64,000 nucleotides of DNA. Origin: Galbula dea (taxonomy: Eukaryota; Chordata; Aves; Piciformes; Galbulidae). Below are positions 1 to 13,042 of the stretch, piece by piece. The stretch spans positions 723,501 through 787,500 of the forward strand of contig VWZX01006809.1 of the NCBI GenBank assembly GCA_013399015.1. Direction: 5' to 3'. The notes beneath the pieces are model-generated. The model was not told the DNA's origin. It worked only from the letters and a program-made list of their open reading frames with translations, and ran no database searches. Made by a program: the position numbers and the translations under genes. Within the stretch, counting starts at the first letter, position 1; the number at the start of each line of letters is the position of its first letter.

Positions 1-3000
1 GAAATAGTCCTACCTACCAACAGATTCTGTCCTAGTTAATTTCCAATCTGTAGAACAGATATCCTGAAAGTATCACACACAGAGGATGGTAAGACTGAAG
101 GAATGAGAATACAGAGATAAACAACTGAACTTCTACCTCTGGAAATGGCTCAGCCATTGATTTGCTGTGTAAACCTAGGCACATTGTTTAACCTTTAGTT
201 TCTTTATTTCCCTTGTGTCAAATTGAATATCCTTGGAGAAGCACTACAACTGGAAGTTGCCATGAAATTGGTAACCGCCTTTACTGCTCTGATACTTGCT
301 GCCAGCATAATTTTGGATGGATTCAATACATTGTTGAAAACCAGTATCTTGTTAAAAGGTATTTGCATGGTGCTGTTATGCCTTATAGAGTGTCAGTGAC
401 TATTAAATTATATTGAAAGGCATACTGCATTGATATCAGTGACATTTGCTTTGACTTTATTGGTTTTATTTTAAAAGCCATTAACTTCAAGAAAATTAAG
501 AACTATATTATGCTTTACAATAATCTATAAACAATTATGTGCAAATTAATTAACATACCAAAGATCATGGTGTTTAAATGGTGCAACCTTTGGAATAAAT
601 CAATTGCAATAATCTTGTTAATAGCAAACCACATTTCAAGTCCTTATTGACCTTTTAACACTTTATTGTATATGTGGAAGGACTGTGGAATAAAAAAGAT
701 GTTGATATTTAGATTTTATTGCGACAGAGAGACAGTTATGTGTAAAGCCCAAAGCATTTTAAAAAATCTGCTTACATACATTGATTGGTGATTGGCTTCA
801 GAATGGTTTTTCTTCCCTAGATGAGAAGAGTGGTGATTTTGACCCTGCTTATCCAATCCAAATGTTAATGCAACAGAAAACATGGCTGCTTGCAGATTCA
901 ACAAGACAAGAGAGAATCTAAATTATGCACGATTTGTCTCTAGTGTTCATTTATAAGTAAAACTGATTGTCACCCACCAAACCCCCTCTGCCAGTTCTGA
1001 ACCCCAAATACATCTTTGTCAGGTTTAGAGGGAATGAAGAACTTGTTTTAGTATTTAATACTTCACTTTAACTGGAATTATTTCTATCCTTGAATATAGT
1101 ATTTCTGTAAGAAGTTCAGGTAGAATAATCATACAATCCAAATGCTTTATTCACACAATGGAAAAAAAATACATTGCTCAAACTATAAATCCTGAATATT
1201 CTGCATGATGCACTACCTAAGTTACTTAAGAGCTTTTTTCAGGTCCTTTTTTTGTATCATTCTTTTCTTTACCCTTTTCACTACTGCTCCTATTTACAGA
1301 CAAGTTAATCTAACTGTAAATCTTGTCCTTCCAGGAACAGAAGCTTTAACCTTTCAACTGAAACATTTGTGAAGACAGAAGGAAGTCTTTTAATCAAGAT
1401 AGGAAGTGATTAGAAACGAACAGGAGAATATTTAAGTGTCTTATACAGTAAACTTTAGCTAATGACAGATTTTTAGCTCCTACCAATGCTAAGAGATGCA
1501 TTAGTCACTGTCAATGGTTTTATTTAACATCACTGTTTTCTGTACATGGCCATGACTTGCAAGCTTTTCCCATTATGTAACCTTCTGACTTTTATTTCTG
1601 GGTTGCACAAGAGAGCATAGGATGAAATGAACAGGCTGTTATGAAAAAACTCTATTTACTCAGGCCACAGATTTACTTGGAGGAATTTCAGTTCTGGGTG
1701 CTTTGGCTATAATTTTTTCACAGACAATAAATGTATTATTTAAACTCCATTATATATGTCTACTTAAACAATTTAATCATCCCAGGATTTATGCTTCTGC
1801 TGTCCTTCAGGTGGGCAGAACAATAAACCAACTTGAAGAACCCACAGGCCAACAGTGATCTCACTAGCAAATACACACGAGTCTTCATGTGGTCAAGAGC
1901 TGTTACAGCTCACAGCTATATATGCATACGCTTAGAGAGCTCAAGGGAAGGACAAATATGAGGAAGGAGAGATGGCAGTGACTAGCTCATCAGAGTGGGG
2001 CTGGGCTAGATAGACACCTGGCTTTGAACCACAGCTCCTACCAGCCTCTTTCCACTCAAAATTAGAGACCCAAAATCACCCAGCATGACTATGTCACATC
2101 ATTGATCATCTGAAGTAGCTCCAGTTTGGGAACTATAAGGAAACCACAGGCAGCACAAGTCACAGTTCACCTCTCTACACTCATGGTTTAGAAAAAGTCA
2201 TTTAGGTTCAGCTAATTCAGTGAAGGCAAATCTACCTCACAAAGAGAGCTGGAAACAGAACAAATAGATGTATAAATCTACTGGACAAAACAGCCTTGTT
2301 TGGCAGTGTCCGTTTGAAAGAGGTAGTAAAGATTTTTTCAGTGTAACAGGTTGCCAGAAGAAAATGTTAGTTTAACAACATCTAAATGTTTTTCAAGAAT
2401 GTACTAATTTCATCTGAGACCTTGATGGGAAAATTACCAAAATGAAACATTTTGATAAGGTCAGAATATTTCATTTTGACATTTGTTTTATGTTATCATT
2501 TAATACACAGTAAAAGTTAAAAAGATGAAGCAACTTTTCCAGCTTCATCAGAACACCAGATTTCTGCCTTATCAAAATATAATGCTTCAGAGAAGTTGAA
2601 ACAAAGCTTTTTTGGAACATTGTGCCTTGCAGGAAAACCTTAGATTTTGACTTTTGTTCACCTTTAGAAATGAAGACACATTTAAAGTCTGAATTTTGTA
2701 GGCAAAGAAGTTCAATTTGGAAGACAGTTCTAAGAGTGTTCACCTTTTGATCTTGTAATGTATTATTTCTGAATCTTATGAACAGTTGAAGAGCTCCTGA
2801 CAGCAGATGATGAGGTTGCATTAGGCCTAAAGGGTAGAATTTAGTTTCTGATTAAGATACCTACATGTGAGAGCTGTTGTCTCAAACTGAGTTCCCCCAA
2901 ATGTGTGAAATTAAAATGTAAATATTCATAAATAAATAATAAGACTATTAGACTTCAAGATTTTCAAAAAGAGAGAGTTCCACATGGTTACTGAGGGCAG

Positions 3001-3230
3001 CGATGAGTAGCTATATGTACCAAAATCATGATGTGGCTTGAAACATAATTAATAACAAGTAGGCATTTCATTTGAATTTGGAATTGCCAGAATGTTCTAT
3101 AGCTAGCAGCAACCTAGGTCAGGTACCTTCTTGGACAGTATTAGCTTTATTTTATAATGCACAAGGATTTTAATTCACTTGATACAGATCTCTGTAACAA
3201 CACCAAAATTTTTGAATGTTAGCAACTTGC
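1..3230. other. AT-rich stretch with no recognised gene
   Basis: No transposon, RNA gene or convincing coding region is seen. The longest open frame is on the minus strand at 2471-2821 (116 codons). It is rich in Leu, Lys and Phe, has no recognisable domain and looks like chance. Diverged old repeats could be hidden here and would need a profile search. Confidence 0.6.
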
Positions 3231-3418
3231 AGACTATTCAGGTTGCCCAGAGAGGTTGTGGATGCCCCTTCCCTGGCAGTGTTCATGGCCAGGCTGGATG
3301 TGGCCCTGGACAACCTGGTCTAGCGATTGGCATCCCTGCCCGTGGCAGGGGGGTTGGAACTAGATGATCTTTAAGGTCCTTTCCAACCTGAGCCATTCTA
3401 TGATTCTATGATTCTATA
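3231..3418 (+). mobile_element. CR1 LINE 3' end, plus strand
   Basis: This is the 3' end of a 5'-truncated CR1 non-LTR retrotransposon. The sequence runs from a 'GCCCAGAGAGGTTGTGG' segment (the end of ORF2) through the 'GTTGGAACTAGATGATC' and 'TTCCAACC' blocks of the 3' UTR. It ends in about two and a half copies of the ATTCTATG octamer that terminates avian CR1. No ORF2 domain survives, so the copy is dead. A 62-codon frame over it is only a by-product. Truncation at the 5' end is usual for CR1 because target-primed reverse transcription starts at the 3' end. Confidence 0.93.
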
Positions 3419-4011
3419 TTTGAATATGGTCTCGCAGTGTAGGTATTCATATACAGCAGAGAGAGAGTAACTTAGCTGTTAATGCCTGAAAATGAACAAC
3501 CCATGTTATTTCTGGAATGAACACTTGTGGTTACAAGGATTCAAAGGTCACATTTGTTGTCTTTTTGTTATTGTTTTCTTTTCTCTTTGAAGGGAGAAAA
3601 TAAAGAGAGTTTAAGGCAACTTAAGATCTTGCAGTTGAAGTCTGATCCTATCTCCTGTTAGATAAAGCAAAATATATGAACACAAAAAGGAGAGAAAAGA
3701 ACAGTAAAGATATAAAAGGCAGATTCTGTCTCTGGGGCTGAGTTTTGATTTCAGCTTTGCTGTGGAAGAAGAAGATCATGCATACTAAGGTGGAACATGC
3801 TCATTGGAATCCTAGGCTATACAAACAAATGCCGCCTCCTACTTTGGTCACACATTAGAAGCACTAGAAAATGTGAATTTGATTGTAAAAAAACCAAAGA
3901 ATATTAGCTGAAGAGGTAAGTGAGTAGAAACATACAGCTGAAGGAAAATTGTGGAAAGGGGGGAGTCATGTTACAGTGACATTTGATGTTTAGTACAGGC
4001 AATGGAAGTGT
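3419..4011. other. Spacer between two CR1 ends
   Basis: This is 593 bp of unique-looking AT-rich DNA between two plus-strand CR1 fragments. I see no CR1 homology in it, so the flanking copies are probably separate insertions and not one element split by a later insertion. Confidence 0.5.
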
Positions 4012-4310
4012 TGTTGGGGATCAAGAGGATAGGGCCATTGTCTTTTCAGTGGTGCCTTGTGACAGGACAAGTGGCAATAAACACAAACAGGAATACAAAG
4101 AGTTCCAGCTGAACATGAGGAAGGACTTTACTTTGAGGTTATGTAGCGCTGGAACAGACAGCCCAGAGAGGTTGTGGAGTCTCCTTCTCTGGAGATATTC
4201 AAAATCCACCTGGATGCCTTTCTGAGCAACCTGATCTAGGTGAACCTGCTTCAGCAGGGAGTTTTATCTCCAGAAATCCCTTCCAATCCCTACCTTTCTG
4301 TGATTCTATT
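4012..4310 (+). mobile_element. CR1 LINE 3' fragment (ORF2 C-terminus and 3' UTR)
   Basis: This plus-strand fragment begins inside the C-terminal part of ORF2. Translation gives a 'FSVVPCDRTSGNKHK' segment followed by 'FQLNMRKDF', matching the conserved end of the CR1 protein. A frameshift near 4,150 puts the remaining residues (PERLWSLLLW) in another frame. The 3' UTR block 'GGTGAACCTGCTTCAGCAGG' follows and the copy ends with a single TGATTCTATT at 4301-4310. It is more diverged than the copy at 3,231, and the wording differs enough to suggest another subfamily. It is non-functional. Confidence 0.92.
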
Positions 4311-5630
4311 GCAGCAGGACTGATCTCTGATCCAACAGTCAAAAGAAAGGAACAGAGCTCAAAACATCACATATTGAAAAAGGGGGAAGGAAACAGGCAG
4401 AAGAACTGATTAAATCTATATATAACATGTAATGGAGCGTTGTAAATGAAAACTATGAATGTAAGAATAGAAACACTTAATATGTCAGGTGGCCATAGAA
4501 GTTGATCATGAATACCTAGTTAAGTGCTATGTTTTGTCAGACCAAAATCAACTTCCTGTTATGCACTAAAATAGGGGTTTGTGCATAGATGTATACAAGC
4601 ATCTTTTAAGAAGTGGCTATGTCTTTTTTTTTTTAGAGTAAGGAGTAAAAAATGAGATTATTTGTGACAGTTAGCTTTCACAAGGAAAAAAAGAGAGGTT
4701 AGAATGAAGCAGAACTGGCAACCCTGGTTTTTATTTAAGCTATCTTTACAATTGCATGAGTCCTACTAAAACAAGAAGGAAGCTAAGCTGAATTTGAAAC
4801 CAGCATATGGTTCATTGTTTGCCCATCCAAATTAAGTTGGAGTGGAGCTTCAACTTGTCAGATTATGTTATAGAGGACATCCAAGATTCTATTATATTCT
4901 TATTAGCTGTCCAGAACTTAATGAGCTCAATAAAGATAGATTGCTTAATAAGGCCCTTCAAAGTGTATTTTTTCTGTCAGGAGATAGGGAAGTAATTTGA
5001 CTGATCTTGATGTCCAGGAGTTCAATTTTTTAATCATCCAGATGTATGAAAAAAACCTTTTCTCAAGAACATCTACAGGAGTCAAATTTTTCTCAGTTAC
5101 ATCGTTTATATACTTTCAGTAATTACACTCCATTTACTGGGTCATGGGAACTGACATTTAACTTTGAAGTGAAATGAATTACAATGAACTCACCTCTAAT
5201 AGTTTCCCAGTTACTCCAACCTTGCAAAACTACATTGTGATTTGCTTTTTGTTGTATGAATTTACCCATTGTCTTACTCAGTACTTACTCAGTTGGGCAG
5301 AATGCAAAATAAAAATTGGATAAATATAATTAAAGTGTTACCTCTATTCTACACAGGCCACTAGTGCAACCTTTGTAAATGGCTCATTCTCATCATTCTC
5401 TGGTCAGGAGTGCTTCAGTTTATCAACATCTGAAATGGTACATACATGAGCTTACTCTGTGGGGCCTTCCTGAATCTTGGTGAACCAACTGAATTTGCAT
5501 TTTGGGATCATGTTTCAGAGCTCATTTTGACATCAGAAAGTTGCACACAAAGTTGTGTGCACCTTCTTCCTCCCATGACAGAAAACAGACTTTCCTGGGA
5601 TCAAAGGCTCGCTAGCTACTTAGAAACAGG
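4311..5630. other. AT-rich stretch, nothing recognised
   Basis: A T homopolymer near 4,624-4,635 is the only low-complexity feature. Open frames reach at most about 62 codons and show no domains. Confidence 0.5.
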
Positions 5631-5770
5631 GAAAAAACAAACCAACAAAGACCCCCCCAAAATAACAAGAAATAAAACAAAACAAAACCCAAAAAACCAA
5701 ACCCAACAAACTAACCAAAAAGAAAACCAACAAAAAACCCATCCCATGAAAACCCAACCACCAAACCAAA
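5631..5770. repeat. A/C-rich low-complexity tract
   Basis: About 140 bp is almost entirely A and C on the plus strand, made of irregular units such as AAAACC, CCAAAC and AACAAA. G and T are nearly absent until about 5,770. It is not a clean microsatellite, because unit length and phase drift. The 115-codon frame running through it encodes mainly Lys, Asn, Gln, Thr and Pro and is a composition artefact. Confidence 0.85.
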
Positions 5771-8078
5771 ATATTATTCTGAATCACTTTTAAGATTTAC
5801 AATAATAAACAATGCAGTAGTAAACTATTTACAATAATAAACTACAGGGTGGATAATTTAAAATGTTTGTAACTATTTTGGTATTGCCAATGAAAAGCAC
5901 AATAGTCTGATAAACCTTTGTCCTTAGAACACGTGGAATTTGGAAGCAATTCAATTATTGCATCAATTTTTGTACAGTTATTCTTTGTCTTAATGATGAG
6001 AGAGAAAAGCAACAATTATGTGTACATAGAGATTAAATTTAGCCTTAGATTCACTAAGTGAAACTGAATATTTTTCTAGGATTTAATTTTTTAGCAGTTG
6101 TGTTAATGACATTTAAATCTCCCAAATGACAGTAACATTATAAAATCAGTTGATTTTCTGAAACATAAAACTTTCCTGGCAAGCTGGTTTGGACAGATAT
6201 TATTAACATCCTAGAGACATCTATGCTTTTATGCATTTCTTGACTATGAACCTGAAAGTATGAAAACTAAGCACTGCTCACTTATAAGATTCTAATGAAC
6301 ACTTGCATCCTGTTTGATCTATTTGTTCCAGAAAACCTGGTGTTTGAATATATCACTAGAGGAGGAGATTCCTGCCACCTACTGAAATATTTGGAAGTGA
6401 TTGTCACATGCAGAATGTTAGCAGTTTTATGTACAGTTGTCATGTACACCTGGGTGGAATGTTAACTTGAGACTACAACCAAAGCCCATGGCTTCTTTAA
6501 GTAATGTAAATTTCTGCTGTTTACTGGAGCTAAATTATGTTTAGTTTTATCTCAAAGGTTTGTGGGTTGTTTTTTTTAAAAAAACATTGTGGTGAATCCT
6601 CTTTGCTGCTTTTAAGCATTTCATGGTAAGACAGTGCTTGACTTGTGACATTGATAGAAGTTAAAAAAAATGATTGTGTGTAGAAGACAACACTAACCCA
6701 ACAATTACTTTTTCTAATCTATGCTAGAATGTTTAAAACTGTCTGCTAATTGAGCAGGTCAAGACTTGAAGGATATTCTGCTTTTCAGACTTGATTTTAT
6801 GAACCTTTTATTTTTCTGTGGCCCAGCAAAGACCACAGTTGCCATATTGTACATCCCCAAACTACTCCACTATGACAATGTGTGGAACTAACCAATGCAT
6901 CTTTGGAAAAAGGCATAACATTTCACCATGCACTTATGATAATCATCCACTGGAATAAAGTCCTTATGTGTCATCTAAGAGGCCCTAAGGATAAAAGTGA
7001 TGAGTTGTCCAAAAGATGACTGTCAAACCTCAAGGTTCAATTGCTTCTTGTCACAGTCTAATTTTCTCTTACATTATCTGTTATACTATCTAATCAAGCA
7101 CTAATGGCACAGAAAGTACTCCCCCCACACACTTAAACAGCTTTGTGCCCTCTCTAGATTCTCACAGGAGAGCTTTCAAGCCATATTTCACATGCATTTG
7201 CTATTTCCCAAAGCCATTTGTCTTGTATCAGATTAAATCTTTTAATTTTTATACCATTGACATGAAAGATTGAACATGTTACCAAGTTACTTGTATTTTT
7301 GTTGGATTTTTCACATTCTTTTTTCCTGAAATAGCTATTACTGACAATAGCAAGAGAAATATTTTTTATTGGAGATTTTAGAACTGGAATATTTTACCTG
7401 GCAACAAAGCAACAGAATTCCCAAGTGGGCTTAATGCCTCATTCTACTATGTACTTTACAGACATAGTAAGAGGCAATTCTTCTACCAAATAGTTTGCAA
7501 TAAAAAAATCATACAAAAAACAAGTCAAGGGAAAGAATGAAAGAAATGAAAGCAAGGTGCTCTAATTTTAACAAAAGAGAGCTTTGTGGCAAAAGAATAA
7601 AAGTTTCACCAAGATTTTTGTAAATATAAAATCTTTGATAATGAATAATACAGATTTTATGGGCAAAATGTTAAACTTTGATTGTAAATATACTAGCAAG
7701 GAATCTTACAATTTGAATACCAAGAAATTAAAAGTGAGTTTTCAAGGTGGAAGTAATAACTTATACTGATAATTTTAATTATTATTCATTTAAAGAATTA
7801 TTGAGTGGTGATTGGTGATTAGAAAAGCAATAAGGACAACTTAACATTCTTCCTTTCCTTTTTTTAATGTATTTTATTTCAGATATGTGAGATATAAACC
7901 ATGGAGGACTATTCAAGCCTGATTTGGATATACAGAAAATAATAAATGTCACAGAAAATGAGAAAGACTAAAGGAGGTAATGATAGCAAATGGAAAATAA
8001 ATTATGTAAGATAAGGGAAGACAAAAATCACTTTCTGAATCCAGTTCTTTTTTTGTTTTTTAATAAGTGCCTGGAGAG
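5771..8078. other. AT-rich stretch, nothing recognised
   Basis: No CR1, LTR or RNA signal is visible. A T-run followed directly by an A-run near 6,569-6,586 could fold back but is too short to interpret. Confidence 0.5.
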
Positions 8079-8130
8079 TATGGAAAATACTGCAGGTGAT
8101 TTGGAAAATACCACAAGTGATTCAGAAAAT
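8079..8130. repeat. Imperfect ~22-bp tandem repeat, about 2.5 copies
   Basis: Units begin TATGGAAAATACTGCAGGTG, then TTGGAAAATACCACAAGTG, then a partial TCAGAAAATGTAG. The copies differ at several positions, which indicates an old local duplication. No coding or transposon context is seen. Confidence 0.7.
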
Positions 8131-11100
8131 GTAGTTTGTTTCATCTGAAAAAGAGAACATGAATGACTGGCAGTTCTTCAATTAAAAAGATCGAATTTTT
8201 ATAAATAGGAAAATCATTGCTTGTTTTCCAAGATTCAATGAGAGGAAAATAATCTGCTTAATGTACCACAAATATGATCAAGCATTGGATCAGACTGCAT
8301 GAGAATGATACAGAATCTGTATTAAAAGATTTGTTTTTTAAGAAAATTTTAAACAAGCATGTTGTTTGGTTAGCTTATTATTGACACCGTCTGAAAAACA
8401 GTTATTGACTTGAGTTCTTCACAGCTCTCTGATTCTCTGGTTGTATTTCTTTGCCAGAGAAAGTAACTTTAGGAAGAAAGGAGGAGCTGAACATAGTGGT
8501 AGCAGGAAAGCTAGTACAGAGTCTAAATGCTGATCAGGATAAATAATTAGTTCTGCAGGTGAAATGAGGTTTCCATGCAGGAAACTTGCTTGCCTGCTTT
8601 TTGTGGAGTAGTTTCCCAAGTGACAATGAAAATAATGGCAAAAGGCTTGCTTGAGTCTTCAGGTTTCTCTTACAAACATCTATATGTCCAGATTTAAAAC
8701 TGTTTCCCTGTCTTCAAAAACTTCACTTTTCTGTAAGTCTGACCAGTACAGATGTTTTCTGTTGTGCTGAGGCAATGGTGACCTTAGCCTTACATGGCTC
8801 CCAAAGAGATATCAAGGTCCAGAAAAGATGTGGAAATAATTAGTGAATTGTAAGGTAAAATCATATTTTCCCACACTGCACCTTGAGAGAGTGTTATCTG
8901 CAGTTTGGTAGTCAGCTGAAGTTAGTTATATTTCATCTGAATTGAGTAGGAAAAGACCAGTTAACACAAAAGAATGTGTGTCTGATAATCACACAACCAG
9001 TTTGAAGATGCTTTTGTCTGGGTCTGTGGATTCCTGTATCTGTATTCTGTTGAGGAGATAGTTAGAATTCTGATTACAGAATCAAGCATCTACAGAAAGT
9101 ACTGTATGCAAATGCTGGAGAGTATGGGTCAAAGTTTTATGCTTCCTGGGACTGCCTGGCATATTAACAGGTCTAGGGAAAGAAATGACTGTGGTTAAAA
9201 ATTAATAGCACACTGACAAGTATGATTTAAACCTAACCAAATCTAAATCAGTCAGCCCTAGTAAAATCTTAAAGTACTTAAGAGGCAAACCATAGCTAGT
9301 GGTGTCAAAAAGTGCCGCGAGGATTGAGAAATTAATCTGCATTTCTCTCACACAGCAGTTTTGTCCTTGTGTGAAAAGTAAGAGAGGGATTTTTCTGCCC
9401 TTGTGTCTTTTATTTAACCTCCATTAGCACTGCATGTAGTAAAATGTTACTGTGTTAAATAAACATTACTTTTTTTGAAAAACAAATTAGATAGCAAAAA
9501 AAATGTGAAGAGCTTACCAAATTCCTCCTCCCCATTTAGCTGAAATGCATCTACTTTTTTCTCTGTCAATATTTGTTCCTTTGCACTTCCTGATGTTCAT
9601 CTGAAAGTTGGATAAATTATTTTCTGACACTGGACTGAATGTAAATTGATTGCTTCTTCTAACTGGCATTTATGGTATAGCTGGATCATGTAAATACCAT
9701 TGTACTGCTTCTGCTTATAGAGGTGACAGAAACTTCCATAATTGGATCACAGCAAAGAAGTTATTTACAGAGAAAATGTTGGGAAGTTTTGAGAATTTTT
9801 CCCCTATTCGACTGCTGTCCATATGTTAATCAAACATCTGACCTTATACAATACAGCAAACCAATCTTGATTCAATTATTAATGAAAGTCCTTTCTGAAA
9901 ATACTCAGCCACCTCTGTATACGAAAAAACATTGGTGGCACTGTGTAATACAAAGATTGCAGCGATAAATCAGGCTGTGGAATGAATGGCAACATCCATA
10001 TCTCACTCTGGATCCAGAATGTCATCTATTTTATTATTTTCCTTTTGGTAGCACACCATATGCTTTAAGTACTTTCCTTTCAAGAAGGACAGATGAGGAT
10101 CCTATTAGAAGGAGTTCAAGTCTAGGACAGGATAGTTAAAAAAAAAGAAGAAAAGAAACAGTAGATGATTCATACAAATACAAATACCAGCCCAAGACTA
10201 CTGCAGAATTGGTGTGGGTTTTCTTTTTTAACAGAAGTTTAAATGTGGAATGGGAAGAAGTGCTTACTGGTAACTTTAAATCACTTCAGTTGCTTTAGCA
10301 GTTTATGACACTGGTTGATTTGTGGCAATCTTAACCTGTAATCATAGCCCATTCCCAGCTGGTGTGTCACTATTCAGCAATCACAAACTAGAAATTGCTG
10401 TCTTCTGACTGGGCCTCAGGCAAGTGTATTGCAATTCTACCTTGGCTGGACACGTCTTTCAGCTGCATCCATAGCTACCTTAGAGATTTGCTTTGGAGCA
10501 GTAGCACGGTTTCAAGTATCTTAACTACCTTGATTTCCTCTGTTTTGGTTTGGTTAGCAAAGTGATTTTGGTACACAGGAAACAGACTTCTATCAGAGGC
10601 AATTAAATGAGAAATTCCTCTCCACATAGGCAATTAATATTGCTGTCCCCTAAGGGAGATCAGAGAATAAGAAACAAGGACCAATCATTGCAACAGCTTT
10701 GAAATATTCAGTGGGAATGTTTGTTCCAAGGGACTGGAGTAAATCCATCTAAAGTACACCGCTGAATCACTTTGAATTACTTCCTAACACAAGCATATCC
10801 TCTCTATGTCCGGTATGGCTTCAGCTAGCTTCATTGTTCTTGTTCACCTAATGCATAAATTAAGTTAATAGTGTTTAATGAGTAAGGAAAGATAGCAAAG
10901 ATGTACAATTTACAGATGTCAAGTGCTTTGAGAACTTTGAACATGAGCCCTGTAAAATGGCAAATCATTACCATATGAAACAAACGCCTAGTTCTTTTGC
11001 AATCTAATAAGGTAAATAACTTAAATGTTTTAAAATTAACTATTCAAAAACATTTATTATTGCTTAATAAAGAAAGCAATTACAAGAAGGAAATAAGGAG

Positions 11101-13012
11101 AGCAAGTTAGCAACTTCAATGCCTATGGCAATTCCAGGGTTAGGCAAAGAACTAGTATGCAATGAAATCTCATTATAAAAAGAAATAATATTTGCATTTT
11201 CACTGTTTCTTTTGTTGAGTGTTATAGTTGAAAGGAAGTGAATCTATCAGTATTAGATATCTAATTTACAAATTTAGTTTAAATTGGTTTCTCTTTCCTT
11301 TTCAGTTCACCCATTATTGTGGGATTTTATAATAGCATAAGCATTGTGAAAAAAAGAGGAAAATGGGTAATTATATGCACAATTATTTTAAAAATACAGT
11401 AACAATAACAAGGATGAGTTGAAAAGTACTCAGACATTATTGTAGTGTATATGCACCATATATGGCCACCAAAGAAACTGGAATGAAGCTTGGCTTCTTG
11501 CTCCCTTTCCTAAAATTTATAGTGAGTTGAGCATCAAAATGTTTTACAGATGTTCCCCTCCACTGACAACATACACTCAAAAGGCACTGAACAGGCAGTC
11601 TTCAGGTTCCAGAGTGAAACGAACTGCTTTAGCTTGACCTAAGGAGACAATATATATGCTTCTGTCAAGGAAAATATGTTGCCAAAGTGTCACATTTACA
11701 GTGGAGCATCTATACCTACCTGATCTGTGTGATCTTATGAGCACTCTCAAGCCCCAGATGAAACTCTATTTGGCATTTCTGGTTTTATAGCCAATGAAAA
11801 GACTTATAATTTTCCATAGACAGGATAAAAACCACCATTTAAGTGTGCATTCGACCTTCAGGTAGTCTAGGGAAATAGAGAGGAGGCTGAGAAAGAACCA
11901 TCTAAAGCATTAATCCAGACAAAACCCAAAGATGGGGACTGGCTTCAAGATATAGCCTTGCGTTCTTCACTTTTATGCTGTTATCTGACTTCCAGTACAG
12001 GATAATTATTTTCTCTAGACATCAATCTCTACCATATCCAGAAAAACACTGACTTTTGGTTGGTGAAAATGCAGTTCTCTTTTTCGTTTTTTTTGCAGCT
12101 TGGCCAAAGAAAACCCATTATAAAATATGTAAGTCATGATGCATCTTTTTAGCCAGCCAGAAAATTACATTTGTCATCTGAGGCTTAAAGCAAAACAAAA
12201 CTTTAAAGAACATATTGATTCTTAAAGATATTCAACTTAGAAATTGTTATGATCTAATATAAAAAACCCAAGAGTTTGAAAATCCTCCAAACCTAATTTC
12301 ATACCTAGAAATTTCACTTTGTTGTTAGACTGTAATAAGACTATGGATTAACTTTAGGTCTCTTTTACCTTAATTGTGTAATTTTTCCAGGAAGTATATT
12401 GCCTTACAGGAGAATAAGCATAACATCTTTTAGAAAGTTAGCACTTCCTGAAGGTTACTTAGAAAAGTAAATTCTTCTAGATTGGCACAGAAACTTGCAG
12501 TGTTAAAGATCAAAAGAATTTCCTCACAGAGTATTTTCTCCAGTAGTTATAGTGGCAAAAGAATCCCTTTCATTTTGTAAAGAGTTTGCTTCGTTGATCC
12601 AAATAACCTACTCACAGTATCCTGCGGGAGAACACTGGTTATATAGTCAGTATAAATACATTGTTTCAACAAATAGGAACAGAACAAGACTCCTATGCCC
12701 ACATAAATGTCTAAATAGAATTCAGCAAGTTCTCCCTTTTCTTGTAATCAGATAATACTTAACTATTTTAGTTGCTAAAGTCTTTCCAAGTTTTTGGTGT
12801 CATTTTCATATAATTGAAAATATTTTATCATTCATTTAAATCTTAGCTTCCCTGAAGCAGACATTTTGCATTACAGATTGGGCATGACCAGCTTCATAGT
12901 CAATTCACTTGTGATTCCTATAGTTTAAAGTTTAATTTTATTTTAATTCAGTAACATGAGTGAGAGTAGGAACAATTTAAAGAAGGAACATCAGAGACAC
13001 ATACATCAGTAA
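8131..13012. other. 4.9 kb AT-rich stretch, nothing recognised
   Basis: I see no transposon ends, no RNA gene and no open frame above 81 codons. A purine-rich run at about 10,139-10,160 is simple sequence. Confidence 0.5.
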
Positions 13013-13042
13013 ACATATGTATGTACATATATATATGTGTGT
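13013..13042. repeat. Alternating purine-pyrimidine (TG/TA) microsatellite
   Basis: The sequence runs ACATATGTATGT, then alternating AT, then GTGTGT over 30 bp. It is nearly all alternating purine and pyrimidine, a typical slippage-prone tract. Confidence 0.85.

Noticed and set aside
2471..2821. 116-codon minus-strand open frame as a gene
   Set aside because: No domain, no codon bias I can see, and no promoter or splice context. The length is unremarkable for 64 kb of six-frame sequence.
3231..4310. One CR1 split by a 593-bp insertion
   Set aside because: The first fragment already ends in octamers and the second overlaps it in family coordinates, so they are separate copies.
5446..5793. 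115-codon plus frame as a Lys/Asn/Gln-rich protein
   Set aside because: More than a third of it is the translation of the A/C-rich low-complexity tract.
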